Assembly: GCA_044379485.1 (NCBI GenBank)
Contig: JBIPOE010000012.1
Coordinates: 4,416-68,415 of the forward strand
Length of the DNA stretch: 64,000 nucleotides
Direction of reading: 5' to 3'
Source of the DNA: CAMDMI01 sp044379485
Lineage (GTDB): Bacteria > Bacteroidota > Bacteroidia > Cytophagales > Flexibacteraceae
Both the position numbers and the translations under genes were made by a program. Below, piece after piece: positions 1-9,421 of this stretch (position 1 is its first letter; the number at the start of each line of letters is the position of its first letter). The notes under the pieces were generated by a model. It ran no database searches, had not been told where the DNA came from, and saw only the letters and a program-made list of their open reading frames with translations.

Positions 1-552
1 CATAAATTTATCAATATCACTTATCAAACGTAACCAAAGAATACCCAAAGCCTTTTCTTGCAAATTTTGGGCTTTCACCTTTGGCAATTCCACAAATATA
101 AATTCCAATCCTTTCATTTGCAATTGGGGCTCCTGAACCGATACGATTTTGTAGTGGTGGAAATAGCTGTCACTATCGGTTACAAAATTCTGGTTTACAA
201 GGCTCAGGGCATATACGGGTTGCAATAATTCATATTGTTCACCTTTTTCTAATTGTTTCACAAAAGCTTTTGAGGCATTAAAAAGCACCCTGTTTTGGAA
301 GGAATTTGTCCAAAGCATCTGCATTTCCACTATAAACTGCCTGCCTAAAGTGTCTTTGCAGCGCACATCGACAATGGTATATTTAAAAAGAGGAATAACC
401 GGAGTGAGCTCCGCTGGCAGGTATTCTATACTTTGAATTTTTTGCGTTTCATCCAAAGGTAAAACGCTGTTCAAAAAACTGATGAGCAAGTGGGGATGCT
501 CAGCAAATATTTTTTTGAAAGTGAGGTCGTTTTTTGGGTCCAGGTAACGCAT
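1..552 (-). CDS. Rpn family recombination-promoting nuclease / PD-(D/E)XK transposase-like protein (partial)
   Basis: The reverse strand reads in frame from an ATG at 552 to the window edge (184 codons, C-terminus missing). The protein opens with MRYLDPKNDLTFKKIF, the typical start of Rpn/PDDEXK_2 proteins. It continues with ISFLNSVLPL, then IVDVRCKDTLGRQFIVEMQM, which carries the D-x(n)-ExQ core of the PD-(D/E)XK nuclease fold. Known family members promote RecA-independent recombination or are remnants of mobile elements; activity here is inferred only. The gene lies just downstream of scoA on the same strand, with about 166 bp between them, and need not be functionally linked to it. Confidence 0.85.
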   Translation of the reverse strand, partial: MRYLDPKNDLTFKKIFAEHPHLLISFLNSVLPLDETQKIQSIEYLPAELTPVIPLFKYTIVDVRCKDTLGRQFIVEMQMLWTNSFQNRVLFNASKAFVKQLEKGEQYELLQPVYALSLVNQNFVTDSDSYFHHYKIVSVQEPQLQMKGLEFIFVELPKVKAQNLQEKALGILWLRLISDIDKFM

Positions 553-718
553 TTGGCCTATTTGATATGCAAATATAGAATAGAAGTTGAATTGATGGTA
601 TCAGCCATGAATTCAATTCCTTATAAAGTTCATATGAAAACTATTTATCAAGAATGCTGAGGCTTCGATAGTTTAAAAACCGATTTCTTTTCAATTTAAT
701 TCAACCAAAGATTCCAAA

Positions 719-1411
719 CTAAACCGAAACAGTTCTTTGCTCAATCCTCTTTTCGTAGTTTTCACCTTTAAAAAGGTAGTTGATGTAGATGCCAGGTGTG
801 TGTACAAAATTTGGATCCAACTCACCAACCGGCACAATTTCTTCTACTTCTGCCACCACTATTTTTCCTGCTGTTGCCATCATGGGGTTAAAGTTTCTGG
901 CGGTTCCTCTATATATCAGGTTTCCCATTGCATCACCTTTCCAGGCTTTTATAAATGAGAAATCCGCCCTTAGCCAATTTTCCATCAAATAGGTTTTTCC
1001 ATCAAATACCCTTGTTTCTTTTCCTTCAGCCACTTCAGTTCCAACGCCAGCTGGGGTAAAAAAAGCAGGAATACCAGCGCCACCAGCCCGAATTCTTTCC
1101 GCCAAAGTTCCTTGAGGAATCAGTTCAACCTCCAATTCTCCGCTTAGCAATTGTCTTTCAAATTCGGCATTTTCACCCACATAAGAAGAAATCATTTTCT
1201 TTACTTGTCTGGTTTTCAGCATCAAACCAATGCCAAAATCATCCACACCAGCATTGTTGGAAATACAGGTCAGGTTTTTAACCCCGGATTTCAATAAGGC
1301 AGAAATGCTGTATTCTGGTAATCCACTTAATCCAAAACCACCAAGCATTAAGGTATCGCCGTCATTTACTAGGGCTACAATGGGGTCCAGGTTGTCAACT
1401 ATTTTACTCAT
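719..1411 (-). CDS. scoA: 3-oxoacid CoA-transferase, subunit A
   Basis: This is a 230-residue CoA transferase family I alpha subunit starting at an ATG. The glycine-rich CoA-transferase signature GGFGLSGLPE is at residues 24-33, followed by the ISNNAGVDDFGIG motif. Length matches the family (about 230). The heterodimer moves CoA from succinyl-CoA to a 3-oxoacid such as acetoacetate in the cytoplasm; the catalytic glutamate is on subunit B. Subunit B normally sits right beside A, but neither neighbour encodes it: Rpn lies downstream, and a divergent DoxX-like gene lies upstream. The enzyme therefore needs a B subunit encoded elsewhere, or is inactive. Family assignment is firm; the exact acyl substrate is not determined. 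Confidence 0.9.
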   Translation of the reverse strand: MSKIVDNLDPIVALVNDGDTLMLGGFGLSGLPEYSISALLKSGVKNLTCISNNAGVDDFGIGLMLKTRQVKKMISSYVGENAEFERQLLSGELEVELIPQGTLAERIRAGGAGIPAFFTPAGVGTEVAEGKETRVFDGKTYLMENWLRADFSFIKAWKGDAMGNLIYRGTARNFNPMMATAGKIVVAEVEEIVPVGELDPNFVHTPGIYINYLFKGENYEKRIEQRTVSV

Positions 1412-1582
1412 CTTTTTGGTGTTGGTAATTAGGTCTGCAAAGAAAGAGCGTTCTTTTTAAATTTTACTCAGGTTTTGAAGAAATCGTCTTTAGACTTTTT
1501 AACAGGAAACATATTTCAAATGATTGCGCCAATCACTCGTTTTATTCAATTTTGGCCTTTATTTACACCGCGTTTTACAGGT

Positions 1583-2770
1583 ATGAAATTTATAACTCAG
1601 TTTTTCAGGATCTTTACAGGAGCCCTTTTTATTTTTTCTGGTATGGTCAAGCTCATTGATCCCGTAGGAACCCAGATTAAAATGGAGGAATATTTCGAGG
1701 TTTTTGCCCAGGCCTTCCATCCATTTTTTGAGCATTTTGTAGATTTTGCCTTGCCCATCGCCATTTTTATGTGTGTGGCTGAAGTGGTTATGGGAGTTGC
1801 ACTTTTGTTTTTTTATAAAATGCGGGTAAACATGTGGCTCTTTTTGGTGCTCATGGTTTTCTTTACATTTCTTACAGGATATACCGCAATGGCACTTTAT
1901 GCCAAGGAAAATCCACTTACAGGTTTTGCCATCTCTTTTGCCTCTTTTGCAGGTGTAGAAGGGCCAGCAAATATTAACGCAGTAAGCGATTGTGGATGTT
2001 TTGGCGATTTTATAAAGTTAAGACCTTGGGAATCATTCCTAAAAGATCTTATTTTAATGGTTCCTACTTTATTTTTGTTTTGGAGAAGAAATAAACTGGA
2101 ATCGGAGTTTAAAGATTCAGTTAATGTTATTGGCGTTGGCTTTTCATTGGTGTTCAGTCTGTTTGTTGCCTGGCATGCAGTAAAACATTTACCAACTTTT
2201 GATTTCAGGCCATATAAAGTTGGCGCAGATATTAAAGCCAATATGCAGCCAACAGAACCACTTCGCTATCTGTATTTTATGGAAAGAAATGGAGAAGTTA
2301 AAGAGTTTTCAGAATATCCAATGGATACTACCTGGAAATATAAATCCATGGACATAGCCAATCCGGATGCCAAACCAAAAATTACGGATTACAGCGTTTG
2401 GAATGATGATGGAGATTTTACCCAACAATCATTTGAAGGCATAAAACTTTTCGTAATCGTTAGAAAGGCAGATAAGGCCGATCCTAAAGAATTCAGAAAA
2501 GTAGCTTCTCTTGCCAGCAATCTTTCCAAGCTAAATAGTGTAAAAGTTGAATCTTTTGTCCTTACCAATAGTGACAGGCAATCTATTGAAAATTTGCGGC
2601 ATGAAGCACAGTTGGCCATTCCATACTACTATGCAGATGGGACAGTTTTGAAAACCATCATGCGTTCTAATTCTGGAATTTGGTTGTTGAAAAACGGCAT
2701 TGTAAAAGGCAAATGGCATATCAATGATACGCCTGAAATACACGAGGTTATCGAATTGCTAAAAAAATAG
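1583..2770 (+). CDS. DoxX/MauE-like membrane protein with C-terminal thioredoxin-like domain (BT_3928 type)
   Basis: The frame opens at a TTG at 1475, but the ATG at 1583 is the better start: it gives MKFITQFFRIFTGALFIFSG, which matches the family N-terminus. The 395-residue product has four or five hydrophobic segments in the first half, an FSGMVKLIDP motif in the first helix (about residues 18-27), and a CGCFGDF cysteine motif near residue 135 typical of MauE/DoxX redox membrane proteins. The C-terminal half is soluble, resembles the conserved Bacteroidota BT_3928 group, and is probably thioredoxin-fold. An inner-membrane role in thiol or quinone redox chemistry is inferred from the family. 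It is divergent from scoA and 30 bp ahead of a Gfo/Idh/MocA gene on the same strand. Confidence 0.8.
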   Translation: MKFITQFFRIFTGALFIFSGMVKLIDPVGTQIKMEEYFEVFAQAFHPFFEHFVDFALPIAIFMCVAEVVMGVALLFFYKMRVNMWLFLVLMVFFTFLTGYTAMALYAKENPLTGFAISFASFAGVEGPANINAVSDCGCFGDFIKLRPWESFLKDLILMVPTLFLFWRRNKLESEFKDSVNVIGVGFSLVFSLFVAWHAVKHLPTFDFRPYKVGADIKANMQPTEPLRYLYFMERNGEVKEFSEYPMDTTWKYKSMDIANPDAKPKITDYSVWNDDGDFTQQSFEGIKLFVIVRKADKADPKEFRKVASLASNLSKLNSVKVESFVLTNSDRQSIENLRHEAQLAIPYYYADGTVLKTIMRSNSGIWLLKNGIVKGKWHINDTPEIHEVIELLKK

Positions 2771-2800
2771 GCCACCGGCTAAAACTTCAATTCAAATTTT

Positions 2801-3757
2801 ATGGCCAAATCATTTCGTTGGGGAATTATTGGTCCTGGCAGGATTGCGCATAAATTCGCCCAAAGTCTTCCTTTTTCTAAAAATGGAAAACTGGTTTCTG
2901 TGGCGAGTTCTTCTCTTGAAAGGGCGCAGGATTTTGCTTCCAAATATGAGGCGGAGAATGCATTTGGATCCTATCAGGAAATGTTGGAGTCTGGTACAAT
3001 CGATGCGGTTTATGTCGCTACTCCTCACACCTATCATTTTGCCTGTTCAGAAATGGCTTTGCGATTGGGTATTCCAGTTCTTTGCGAAAAACCATTGACG
3101 GATAATGAGATGGATTCAATCCGATTGGTGAAAATTGCCAAAGAAAACCAGGTTTTTTTAATGGAAGGTATGTGGACTGTTTTTTTACCACACATTCAAA
3201 AGGCCTTTTCCTGGATAGCTGAGGGAAAAATTGGAGAACTCATTCATATACAGGCAGATTTTGGATATCTGGCCAATTATGAGCCAAAAGGAAGGCTTTT
3301 TAATCCGGAATTGGGCGGAAGCGTATCAAAAGATGTGGGTATTTATCCTCTGGCACTTTTCTATAAAATTCTTGGGAAACTCAATAATTTTCAGGTGCAA
3401 GGACACAAAGCTATAACTGGAGTTGATCAGCATGTTCTTTTCCAAGGGAAAGGTTCAGAAAAAGCAACCTTTCAAGGAATGGTAAGCTTTTTGACAAATT
3501 CAGAAGTTGAGGCTATTATTTTTGGTTCAAAGGGCAAAATTAGGATTGAAAGTCAATGGCTTAGAGCCACTTCAGTGACTTTAATTACTGAATCAGAAAA
3601 AACTAATTACAAACCAGAAGTTGGTAGTTTTGGATTTCAGTTTGAGGCAGATGAAGTTGAAAAATGTGTCCAGGCTGGCTTGATAGAATCCCCAAAGTGG
3701 TCTCATACTGATGCTTTGTCAATGGCGAATTATATCTCTATTCTTGAGGATGTATAG
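2801..3757 (+). CDS. Gfo/Idh/MocA family NAD(P)-dependent oxidoreductase
   Basis: This 318-residue protein begins with a Rossmann nucleotide-binding motif, GIIGPGRIAHKFA, near residue 8. It has VYVATPHTYHF at about residue 70 and the conserved CEKPLT (E-K-P) motif near residue 94, which places the catalytic-site lysine. The C-terminal half is the usual alpha/beta substrate domain. It resembles the trans-1,2-dihydrobenzene-1,2-diol dehydrogenase-like branch (MEGMWTVFLP motif). Members oxidise or reduce sugars, polyols or related alcohols in the cytoplasm; the substrate cannot be read from sequence. It is followed closely by an amidotransferase gene. It is one of three family members in the window, each from a different subgroup. 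Confidence 0.9.
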   Translation: MAKSFRWGIIGPGRIAHKFAQSLPFSKNGKLVSVASSSLERAQDFASKYEAENAFGSYQEMLESGTIDAVYVATPHTYHFACSEMALRLGIPVLCEKPLTDNEMDSIRLVKIAKENQVFLMEGMWTVFLPHIQKAFSWIAEGKIGELIHIQADFGYLANYEPKGRLFNPELGGSVSKDVGIYPLALFYKILGKLNNFQVQGHKAITGVDQHVLFQGKGSEKATFQGMVSFLTNSEVEAIIFGSKGKIRIESQWLRATSVTLITESEKTNYKPEVGSFGFQFEADEVEKCVQAGLIESPKWSHTDALSMANYISILEDV

Positions 3758-3838
3758 GCATTATTGGGTTATATAGTCGAAAGCTGGTTCTTTTTCCAAG
3801 GCTTTTTATTTACTTTACCGAAACATTCAGGTAATTTA

Positions 3839-4687
3839 GTGTACTGTACAAATCTCCGAGTCGCCATCCTTTCCATGTACAACAATGCCCCTAATCAGGG
3901 TATGCGCTCCATAAAATCAATTATCGAACGGGAAAGTGGTCGTTTCAATGATATAGAATTTGAATATAAAGTATTCGAAACCAGGTATTTGAATGAACAT
4001 CCAGATGTCAACGAGTTTGACATTTTCATTTGTACCGGTGGTCCCGGAGATCCATTTGACGGCATTGGTCAGGCCTGGGAAGGAAATTATTTCAAAATGT
4101 TGGATAAAATTCAGGCAATCAATGCCCAGGAAAATTCCAGCAAAAAATTTATATTCTCAATTTGCCATTCGTTCCAGTTGATGTGTCGCTATTTTAATAT
4201 TGCCTCAGTCAATAGAAGACAAAAAACATCTTTTGGGGTTTTTCCATGTCATTTTACGGAAGAAGCAATCGATGAGCCTGTATTTAGGGGAATGGACGAT
4301 CCGTTTTATATTGTTGATAGCAGAGAATGGCAATGTGTAGCGCCTAATTATGAGCGTATTAACGAAATTGGAGCCACGGTCTTATCATTGGAAAAATTTA
4401 GACCGCATGTAGATTTGGAGCAAGCCCTAATGTCCATTCGAATTTCAAAATATTGGATTGGAACACAATTTCATCCTGAGGCAGATCCTGCAGGTATGCG
4501 GGTTTATTTTGCCCAGGAAGAAAAAAGGAATGGCGCCATTGCCCAGCATGGTTCTGAAAAATTTTATGCAATGCTGGATCATTTGGAGGATCCTGATCAC
4601 ATCTGGTTGACAAATCATAGCATTTTGCCAAATTTCCTGCAAGGGGCAGTTGTCGAATTGCGGCCGGAAATGGTATCTAAAAGCTAA
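3839..4687 (+). CDS. Class I glutamine amidotransferase-like protein (GMP synthase-like)
   Basis: The open frame starts at 3764, but homologous proteins begin at the first beta strand, seen here as LRVAILSMYNN. A GTG at 3839 (VYCTNLRVAIL) is the nearest start, giving about 282 residues. Glutaminase features are visible: ICTGGPGDPFDG (oxyanion strand), the nucleophile region FSICHSFQLM with its cysteine near residue 108, and the catalytic His in GTQFHPEADP near residue 211. No synthetase domain follows, so this is a stand-alone class I GATase of the kind common in Bacteroidota. The acceptor of the ammonia, if any, is unknown. The atypical nucleophile elbow (C-H-S instead of C-x-G) is normal for this subgroup. 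Confidence 0.78.
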   Translation: MYCTNLRVAILSMYNNAPNQGMRSIKSIIERESGRFNDIEFEYKVFETRYLNEHPDVNEFDIFICTGGPGDPFDGIGQAWEGNYFKMLDKIQAINAQENSSKKFIFSICHSFQLMCRYFNIASVNRRQKTSFGVFPCHFTEEAIDEPVFRGMDDPFYIVDSREWQCVAPNYERINEIGATVLSLEKFRPHVDLEQALMSIRISKYWIGTQFHPEADPAGMRVYFAQEEKRNGAIAQHGSEKFYAMLDHLEDPDHIWLTNHSILPNFLQGAVVELRPEMVSKS

Positions 4688-4870
4688 TCTTAATTATTAT
4701 TCGAAAATTTGTTCCTTATGAGCTTGATTTTTTTCTTATAATAATTTTTGGTAAACACCTGTAAATCAAATTAATTTTTTAAATTATACCATATTGCATT
4801 CAAAAAATGATCTGCATTTTCTTGTATTGTAATATTCTAAAACATCTTTGTCCCTGATATTTTATAACCA

Positions 4871-6316
4871 ATGAGTCAACAACCAAGTAACCAACGTGCA
4901 TTTCCAATTCTGGTTTCCATTTTCTTTTTCTGGGGATTTGTAGCAGCCAGCAACGATATTCTGATTCCTGTTTTCAAAAAAGCTCTGAATCTGGAACAGT
5001 GGCAAAGCCAGATGATCTCTTTTGCTTTTTATGTAGCCTACACAGTTGGCTCTATCATTTATTCCTTAATTTCCAAGAATTTAGGAACCGATATTCTTAA
5101 TAAGATTGGTTATAAAAATGGAATTGCCATTGGTTTGATAATCTCTGCTATTGGTTCGTTTCTGTTTTTTCCAGCAGCTCAATATGCATCTTTCAACATT
5201 ATGTTGACCGGCCTTTTCATTGTCGGTTTGGGTTTTTCACTTCAACAAACTGCTGCAAATCCATTGGCTATTGTGATGGGAAATCCTGCAACTGGCTCAC
5301 AGCGACTTAGTTTTGCCGGCGGAATTAACAATGTAGGAACTACTATTGGACCTTTGTTGGTTAGTATAGCCATTTTTGGGAGATTAAATCCAGGCGAGGC
5401 TGGGGTTGCCGACATTCAAAGTGTTCAGATTCCATATTTAATCCTTGGTGCTGCTTTTTTATTGGTTGCAGTCATTATTAAAACCTCAGCTATTCCCAAT
5501 AAAATTGAACTTCAACATGATGAGCCAAGTTCGTTAGAAAATGTAATAGAGCGAAAAAGTGCTTTAAGTTATCCGCAATTGATTTTGGGAATGGTTGCTA
5601 TTTTCCTATACGTAGGGGTTGAAGTTTCTACAGCTGGTAATTTATCAGAGTTTATGATCAAGAAACTGAGTTTTGACGAAAGCCATTGCGCACCCTTTGT
5701 TTCTCTTTTTTGGGCCAGTTTAATGATTGGTCGACTTACTTCATCGGTTGGAGCTTTCGTAAATAGTGAATCCTTGAAAAGAGTTTTAGGCATAGCCGTT
5801 CCATACCTTGCTTTCGGTTTTTTCCTTTTTGTAAATTGGTTGGCCAATCATGACATCGAGCCTTTTCTGCCGTATGCTGGCGTTATTCTGATTTTGGTTG
5901 TACTTGACTACTTAAGCCATGGCAATCCTGCAAAACAGCTTTTGCTTTTCTCTTTTGCGGGTATTTCTGCTTTGTTTGTAGGGATGCTTTCTTCCGGAAT
6001 GGTTTCTGTATATGCCTTTATATCAGTAGGTTTATTTTGTTCTACCCTTTGGCCTTGTATTTTTACTTTGGCAATTTCTGGCCTTGGTAAACACACCACA
6101 GAAGGTTCCAACTTCCTAATTATGATGATTATGGGCGGTGGTTTTGTAAGTTTGTTTCAAGGTGTTGTAGCAGATGAGTCCATGCTTGGTATTCAATGGA
6201 GTTATCTGGTTGGTGTGGCTTGTTTTGCATACCTGGCCTTTTATGCCTGGAGGGTTTCAGGTATTTTGAAAAAGCAAGGCGTTTCATTTGAAGTGATGAA
6301 AGGAGGTGGGCATTAA
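4871..6316 (+). CDS. FucP-like sugar MFS transporter
   Basis: This 481-residue integral membrane protein has about 12 hydrophobic segments. The first segment holds FFFWGFVAASNDILIPVFKK, the signature of the FucP/glucose-galactose branch of the major facilitator superfamily. GLGFSLQQTAANPLAIVMG in the fourth segment and IMGGGFVSLFQG near the C-terminus fit the same group. It would import a sugar by proton symport across the inner membrane. It is preceded by about 180 bp of AT-rich DNA and followed by convergent genes. The Gfo/Idh/MocA genes on either side suggest use of a sugar or polyol, but the link is only by position. The substrate is unknown. Confidence 0.88.
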   Translation: MSQQPSNQRAFPILVSIFFFWGFVAASNDILIPVFKKALNLEQWQSQMISFAFYVAYTVGSIIYSLISKNLGTDILNKIGYKNGIAIGLIISAIGSFLFFPAAQYASFNIMLTGLFIVGLGFSLQQTAANPLAIVMGNPATGSQRLSFAGGINNVGTTIGPLLVSIAIFGRLNPGEAGVADIQSVQIPYLILGAAFLLVAVIIKTSAIPNKIELQHDEPSSLENVIERKSALSYPQLILGMVAIFLYVGVEVSTAGNLSEFMIKKLSFDESHCAPFVSLFWASLMIGRLTSSVGAFVNSESLKRVLGIAVPYLAFGFFLFVNWLANHDIEPFLPYAGVILILVVLDYLSHGNPAKQLLLFSFAGISALFVGMLSSGMVSVYAFISVGLFCSTLWPCIFTLAISGLGKHTTEGSNFLIMMIMGGGFVSLFQGVVADESMLGIQWSYLVGVACFAYLAFYAWRVSGILKKQGVSFEVMKGGGH

Positions 6317-6342
6317 GAATCGAATCTGAATTAAACTGTCGA

Positions 6343-6879
6343 TTATTCGGACGCATCCTCCAAAGTTCCAAACCAAACCACTGCATAAGGCGGCCTGATA
6401 GCCAGTCCAATAGCCTTCCATTCTACTTGTTTCCAAATACCTTGGTTTATTATAACCTGATGGTGACCTTTGCTTTTTTTCCATTGGGCCAGCCAGTCCA
6501 CATCTCCTGCAGTGTTCATGGCTGAAATTTCATAACCCTTTTCTGCATAACCGGTTAACTCCGTTGGTTTGTCCCACATGCAGTTTGGATTTTTATGGTC
6601 AGAGGTATAGCAACACTGTTTACCTTGCCCATTTCCAGACCAGGAATGCATGTTGCAAACTCCTTTTGGTGGATGATTTTTTAAATCCGTTGCATGGAGT
6701 TGTGCAACTTTTGTAAGTTTATCAGAAAAGGCTATCTTGTTCAGGCCCAGAGATTTTCTGTATTTGTTGATTTCTGAAAGTAGCTTTTCCTCATCTGAAT
6801 TCATTTTCTCAGAAATTAATTTATTAGTTCCTGTCCAGGAACAAAGAATCAGACAAAAAAGAACGAAGAGCTTTTGCAT
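6343..6879 (-). CDS. Secreted CAP (SCP/PR1-like) domain protein
   Basis: This 178-residue protein starts at an ATG with a hydrophobic signal peptide (LFVLFCLILCSW). A CAP domain follows: LLSEINKYRKSLGLNKIAFS is the usual first helix, then VAQLHATDL, a His in MHSWSG, a Glu in GYEISA and a late His in KGHHQVI, which fit the His/Glu cavity of CAP proteins. The loop around residues 85-107 is cysteine-rich (two adjacent Cys in GKQCCYTS, further Cys in NPNCMWD), suggesting disulfides after export. The end AVVWFGTLEDASE is complete. The function of bacterial CAP proteins is mostly undefined. It is convergent with the transporter and followed upstream by a co-directional Gfo/Idh/MocA gene. Confidence 0.82.
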   Translation of the reverse strand: MQKLFVLFCLILCSWTGTNKLISEKMNSDEEKLLSEINKYRKSLGLNKIAFSDKLTKVAQLHATDLKNHPPKGVCNMHSWSGNGQGKQCCYTSDHKNPNCMWDKPTELTGYAEKGYEISAMNTAGDVDWLAQWKKSKGHHQVIINQGIWKQVEWKAIGLAIRPPYAVVWFGTLEDASE

Positions 6880-6906
6880 ACGTTTATGACCTGTTTTAAT
6901 CCTGAC

Positions 6907-8052
6907 TTAAAGACTGGTCCATTTGGCATTTTGACTGGATGAGCCAACCACAGCCTCAATAAATTTCATGCCTCTTACGCCGTCTTTTACGGTTGGAAAT
7001 GTGATTTCGAATGGTTTACCTTCATTTCGCAATCTACAGGCTAGGGCAAATTCCTTGTATAAATTTGCAAATGCTTCCAAATATCCCTCCGGGTGCCCTG
7101 CCGGAATTCGGGTTGCATTTTGGGCCTCTTTCCTCAAATACCCGGCACCTGTTCTGTATATTTCGTTTGCTTTTTCAGGGTGTTTTACAAGCAAAGTGTT
7201 GGGCTCTGTTTGCAACCATTCCAGGCCTCCGGTTTCCCCATAAACCCGGATACGGATGTTGTTTTCATCTCCAACCGCAATCTGGCTAGCAAACAAAATT
7301 CCCTTTGCGCCATTGTTGAATCTGAGCAAAACGGAACCATCGTCATCCAATAATCTACCTTCAACAAAAGTACTAAGATCAGCGGCCAATTCTTTGATTT
7401 CCAGACCGGTAATGAACTCCGCCAGATTTTCAGCGTGGGTTCCAATGTCTCCAATACAACCTGCTTTTCCAGATTTTGAAGGGTCAGTTCTCCAGCCGGC
7501 TTGTTTTTGACCGGAAGATTCCAACAAAGTGGACAACCAACCTTGTGGATATTCAACGACAACTTTTCTAATCTTTCCGATGGCTCCAGCCGACACCATA
7601 GCTTTTGCCTGGCGCACCATTGGGTAGCCAGTATAATTGTGGGTAAGGCAAAAAATTCTGCCAGTTTTTTCTACAATTTTTGCAAGAGTTTCCGCTTCAT
7701 CCAGACTAAAGCTCAGGGGTTTATCACAAACTACATCGAATCCGTTTTCTAAGGCAAGTTTGGCTGGCGCAAAGTGTACATGGTTGGGTGTAACGATGGA
7801 AATAAAGTCCATTCTTTCCCCAATTGGCAGTTCTTTCTCCTTATTAATCATTTCCTCAAAATTGGCATAAACCCTGTCTTCATCAAGAAATAGTGATTTC
7901 CCAGCCTCCCTTGATTTTTCCGGATCTGAGCTAAATGCGCCACAAACCAGCTCTATCTGGCCATCAAGTGCAGCTGCCATTCTATGTACATTTCCAATAA
8001 AAGCACCTGGGCCACCACCCACCATGCCCATTCTGATTTTTCGTTGTTTCAT
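6907..8052 (-). CDS. Gfo/Idh/MocA family oxidoreductase (inositol dehydrogenase-like)
   Basis: This 381-residue protein has an N-terminal GMVGGGPGAFIGNVHRMAA dinucleotide-binding motif (residues 9-27), IVTPNHVHF near residue 86 and CDKPLSFS near residue 112, in which Asp replaces the usual Glu of the E-K-P motif. The C-terminal domain includes CIGDIGTHAENLAEF, the conserved GxHxxD/E-type motif. The longer length and the GNVHRMAA segment place it in the subgroup that acts on sugars, inositols or amino-sugar derivatives; the substrate is not known. It lies 28 bp before the CAP-domain gene on the same strand and may be co-transcribed with it. Confidence 0.88.
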   Translation of the reverse strand: MKQRKIRMGMVGGGPGAFIGNVHRMAAALDGQIELVCGAFSSDPEKSREAGKSLFLDEDRVYANFEEMINKEKELPIGERMDFISIVTPNHVHFAPAKLALENGFDVVCDKPLSFSLDEAETLAKIVEKTGRIFCLTHNYTGYPMVRQAKAMVSAGAIGKIRKVVVEYPQGWLSTLLESSGQKQAGWRTDPSKSGKAGCIGDIGTHAENLAEFITGLEIKELAADLSTFVEGRLLDDDGSVLLRFNNGAKGILFASQIAVGDENNIRIRVYGETGGLEWLQTEPNTLLVKHPEKANEIYRTGAGYLRKEAQNATRIPAGHPEGYLEAFANLYKEFALACRLRNEGKPFEITFPTVKDGVRGMKFIEAVVGSSSQNAKWTSL

Positions 8053-8135
8053 CGTTTTGATTTCGGGCCCAAGTTAAAAGAAGAAGACCTTTTTTAAAAG
8101 TTGGATTCTATTCCTTCAGGTTAATTAACAAAGTC

Positions 8136-9260
8136 TTAAACCAGCTGGACATATTTTTCATGGATTTTTTCCGAAAGTTTTGTCGGATCAAACCGTTTGC
8201 ATTCTGAGTTACAAGCTGTTTCCAATTGCTTTTTTAATGTCGGATTTGTGGAAAGTTCAAATATTTTGCCTGCCAGCTCATCGCTCGAAGTAGGATCCGC
8301 ATAAACTGCAGCCGTTCCAGCAATTTCCTCAAAACAGGCACCTTTTGAAGCAACAATTGCCTTTCCTCTGCGCATGGATTCCAGAAGAGGTATGCTAAAT
8401 CCCTCAAAAACAGATGGATAAACTGTAAATGAACAGCCATCATATAAATTCACCAGATCGTCTGTTTCCACTTTTCCCAGCCACCGAAGCCTTCCTTCAA
8501 AACCGGTAAGTTGATCCAGAATTTCGTCGGCAGCATCGCCTCTTTCACCAACCAAAACCAAATCCTCTGGAATCTCCTGAAATATTTTCCGAAAGGCATC
8601 TACTAGTTTTTTGTGGTTTTTTCTAAGGTCTAATTTGCTTACGCACAGAATATAAGGCCGCTCCACAATGTCAAATTTGTATAAAATTTTAGCTACCGCT
8701 TCGGTTCTTTTTCGATAATGAAAAGCCAGATCGGTATCCTGATAAACTACTTCGGTTTTCCCTTGTGAAGCTGGGTAAAATTCCTCTAAATCTCTTTTTA
8801 TTTGGTAGCTGGTAGCCAAAATCAGGTCCACATTTTTGACTGTGAAACTTGTTTTTTTATCCAAAAACCAGCGATCAAAGGATTTGAATTCTTCGGGAAA
8901 TCGTATGAAAATCAGATCATGAAAGGTAACGATAGATTTAACTTTTCCCGGTTTCCAATCAAATGGCAATTCATTTTGTAAGCCATGAAAAATATCCAAA
9001 CCTTCATTTCTTGCCTTAGAACCCCAACCATAAGTTCTGGAATTTTTTCCCAAAAAGCCGCCATTAGCCAATTTCCATGAAGCGGTGCTGTCATTTAGAG
9101 CACGAATAAAATAAGGAAGTTCTATTTCTTTTCCTGTGGAGAATAGTAGATATTCATTTTCATGATGCAGTTTCAACATACTACTCAGGAAAGTCCGGCT
9201 GAAATTTCCGATTTCTGAAGTATTGTGGAATGCACTTTCTGCATCAAAGCCAATTTTCAT
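8136..9260 (-). CDS. Glycosyltransferase family 4 protein
   Basis: This 374-residue GT-B glycosyltransferase starts at an ATG with MKIGFDAESAFHNTSEIGNF. The C-terminal domain has YILCVSKLDLRKNHKKLV (the start of the nucleotide-sugar domain), LVLVGERGD, and FTVYPSVFEGFSIPLLESM, which contains the E-x7-E motif of GT4 retaining enzymes. It should transfer a hexose from a nucleotide sugar to a surface-glycan or lipid acceptor in the cytoplasm. It stands alone, far from the polysaccharide cluster at 49-56 kb. Donor and acceptor are not predictable. The intergenic stretch before the divergent TPR gene is short (about 160 bp to its chosen ATG). Confidence 0.88.
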   Translation of the reverse strand: MKIGFDAESAFHNTSEIGNFSRTFLSSMLKLHHENEYLLFSTGKEIELPYFIRALNDSTASWKLANGGFLGKNSRTYGWGSKARNEGLDIFHGLQNELPFDWKPGKVKSIVTFHDLIFIRFPEEFKSFDRWFLDKKTSFTVKNVDLILATSYQIKRDLEEFYPASQGKTEVVYQDTDLAFHYRKRTEAVAKILYKFDIVERPYILCVSKLDLRKNHKKLVDAFRKIFQEIPEDLVLVGERGDAADEILDQLTGFEGRLRWLGKVETDDLVNLYDGCSFTVYPSVFEGFSIPLLESMRRGKAIVASKGACFEEIAGTAAVYADPTSSDELAGKIFELSTNPTLKKQLETACNSECKRFDPTKLSEKIHEKYVQLV

Positions 9261-9421
9261 ATTTTTATTAAGTGTTTAATAAACAGTGATTTATAGAATT
9301 TTATAAAAGGATTTTTAAATTTTTTACGCTGGGTATCGTTTGTTACTAAAATGATTTTTAAATGTTCCAAATTTCTAATGGATCATCTGCTATTTTTGGC
9401 CGTCAAAATTGGTCTTCCTTA

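Noticed and set aside
1475..1582. Extended N-terminus of the DoxX-like protein from a TTG
   Set aside because: The extra 36 residues precede the family start, and the ATG at 1583 begins the first membrane helix as expected.
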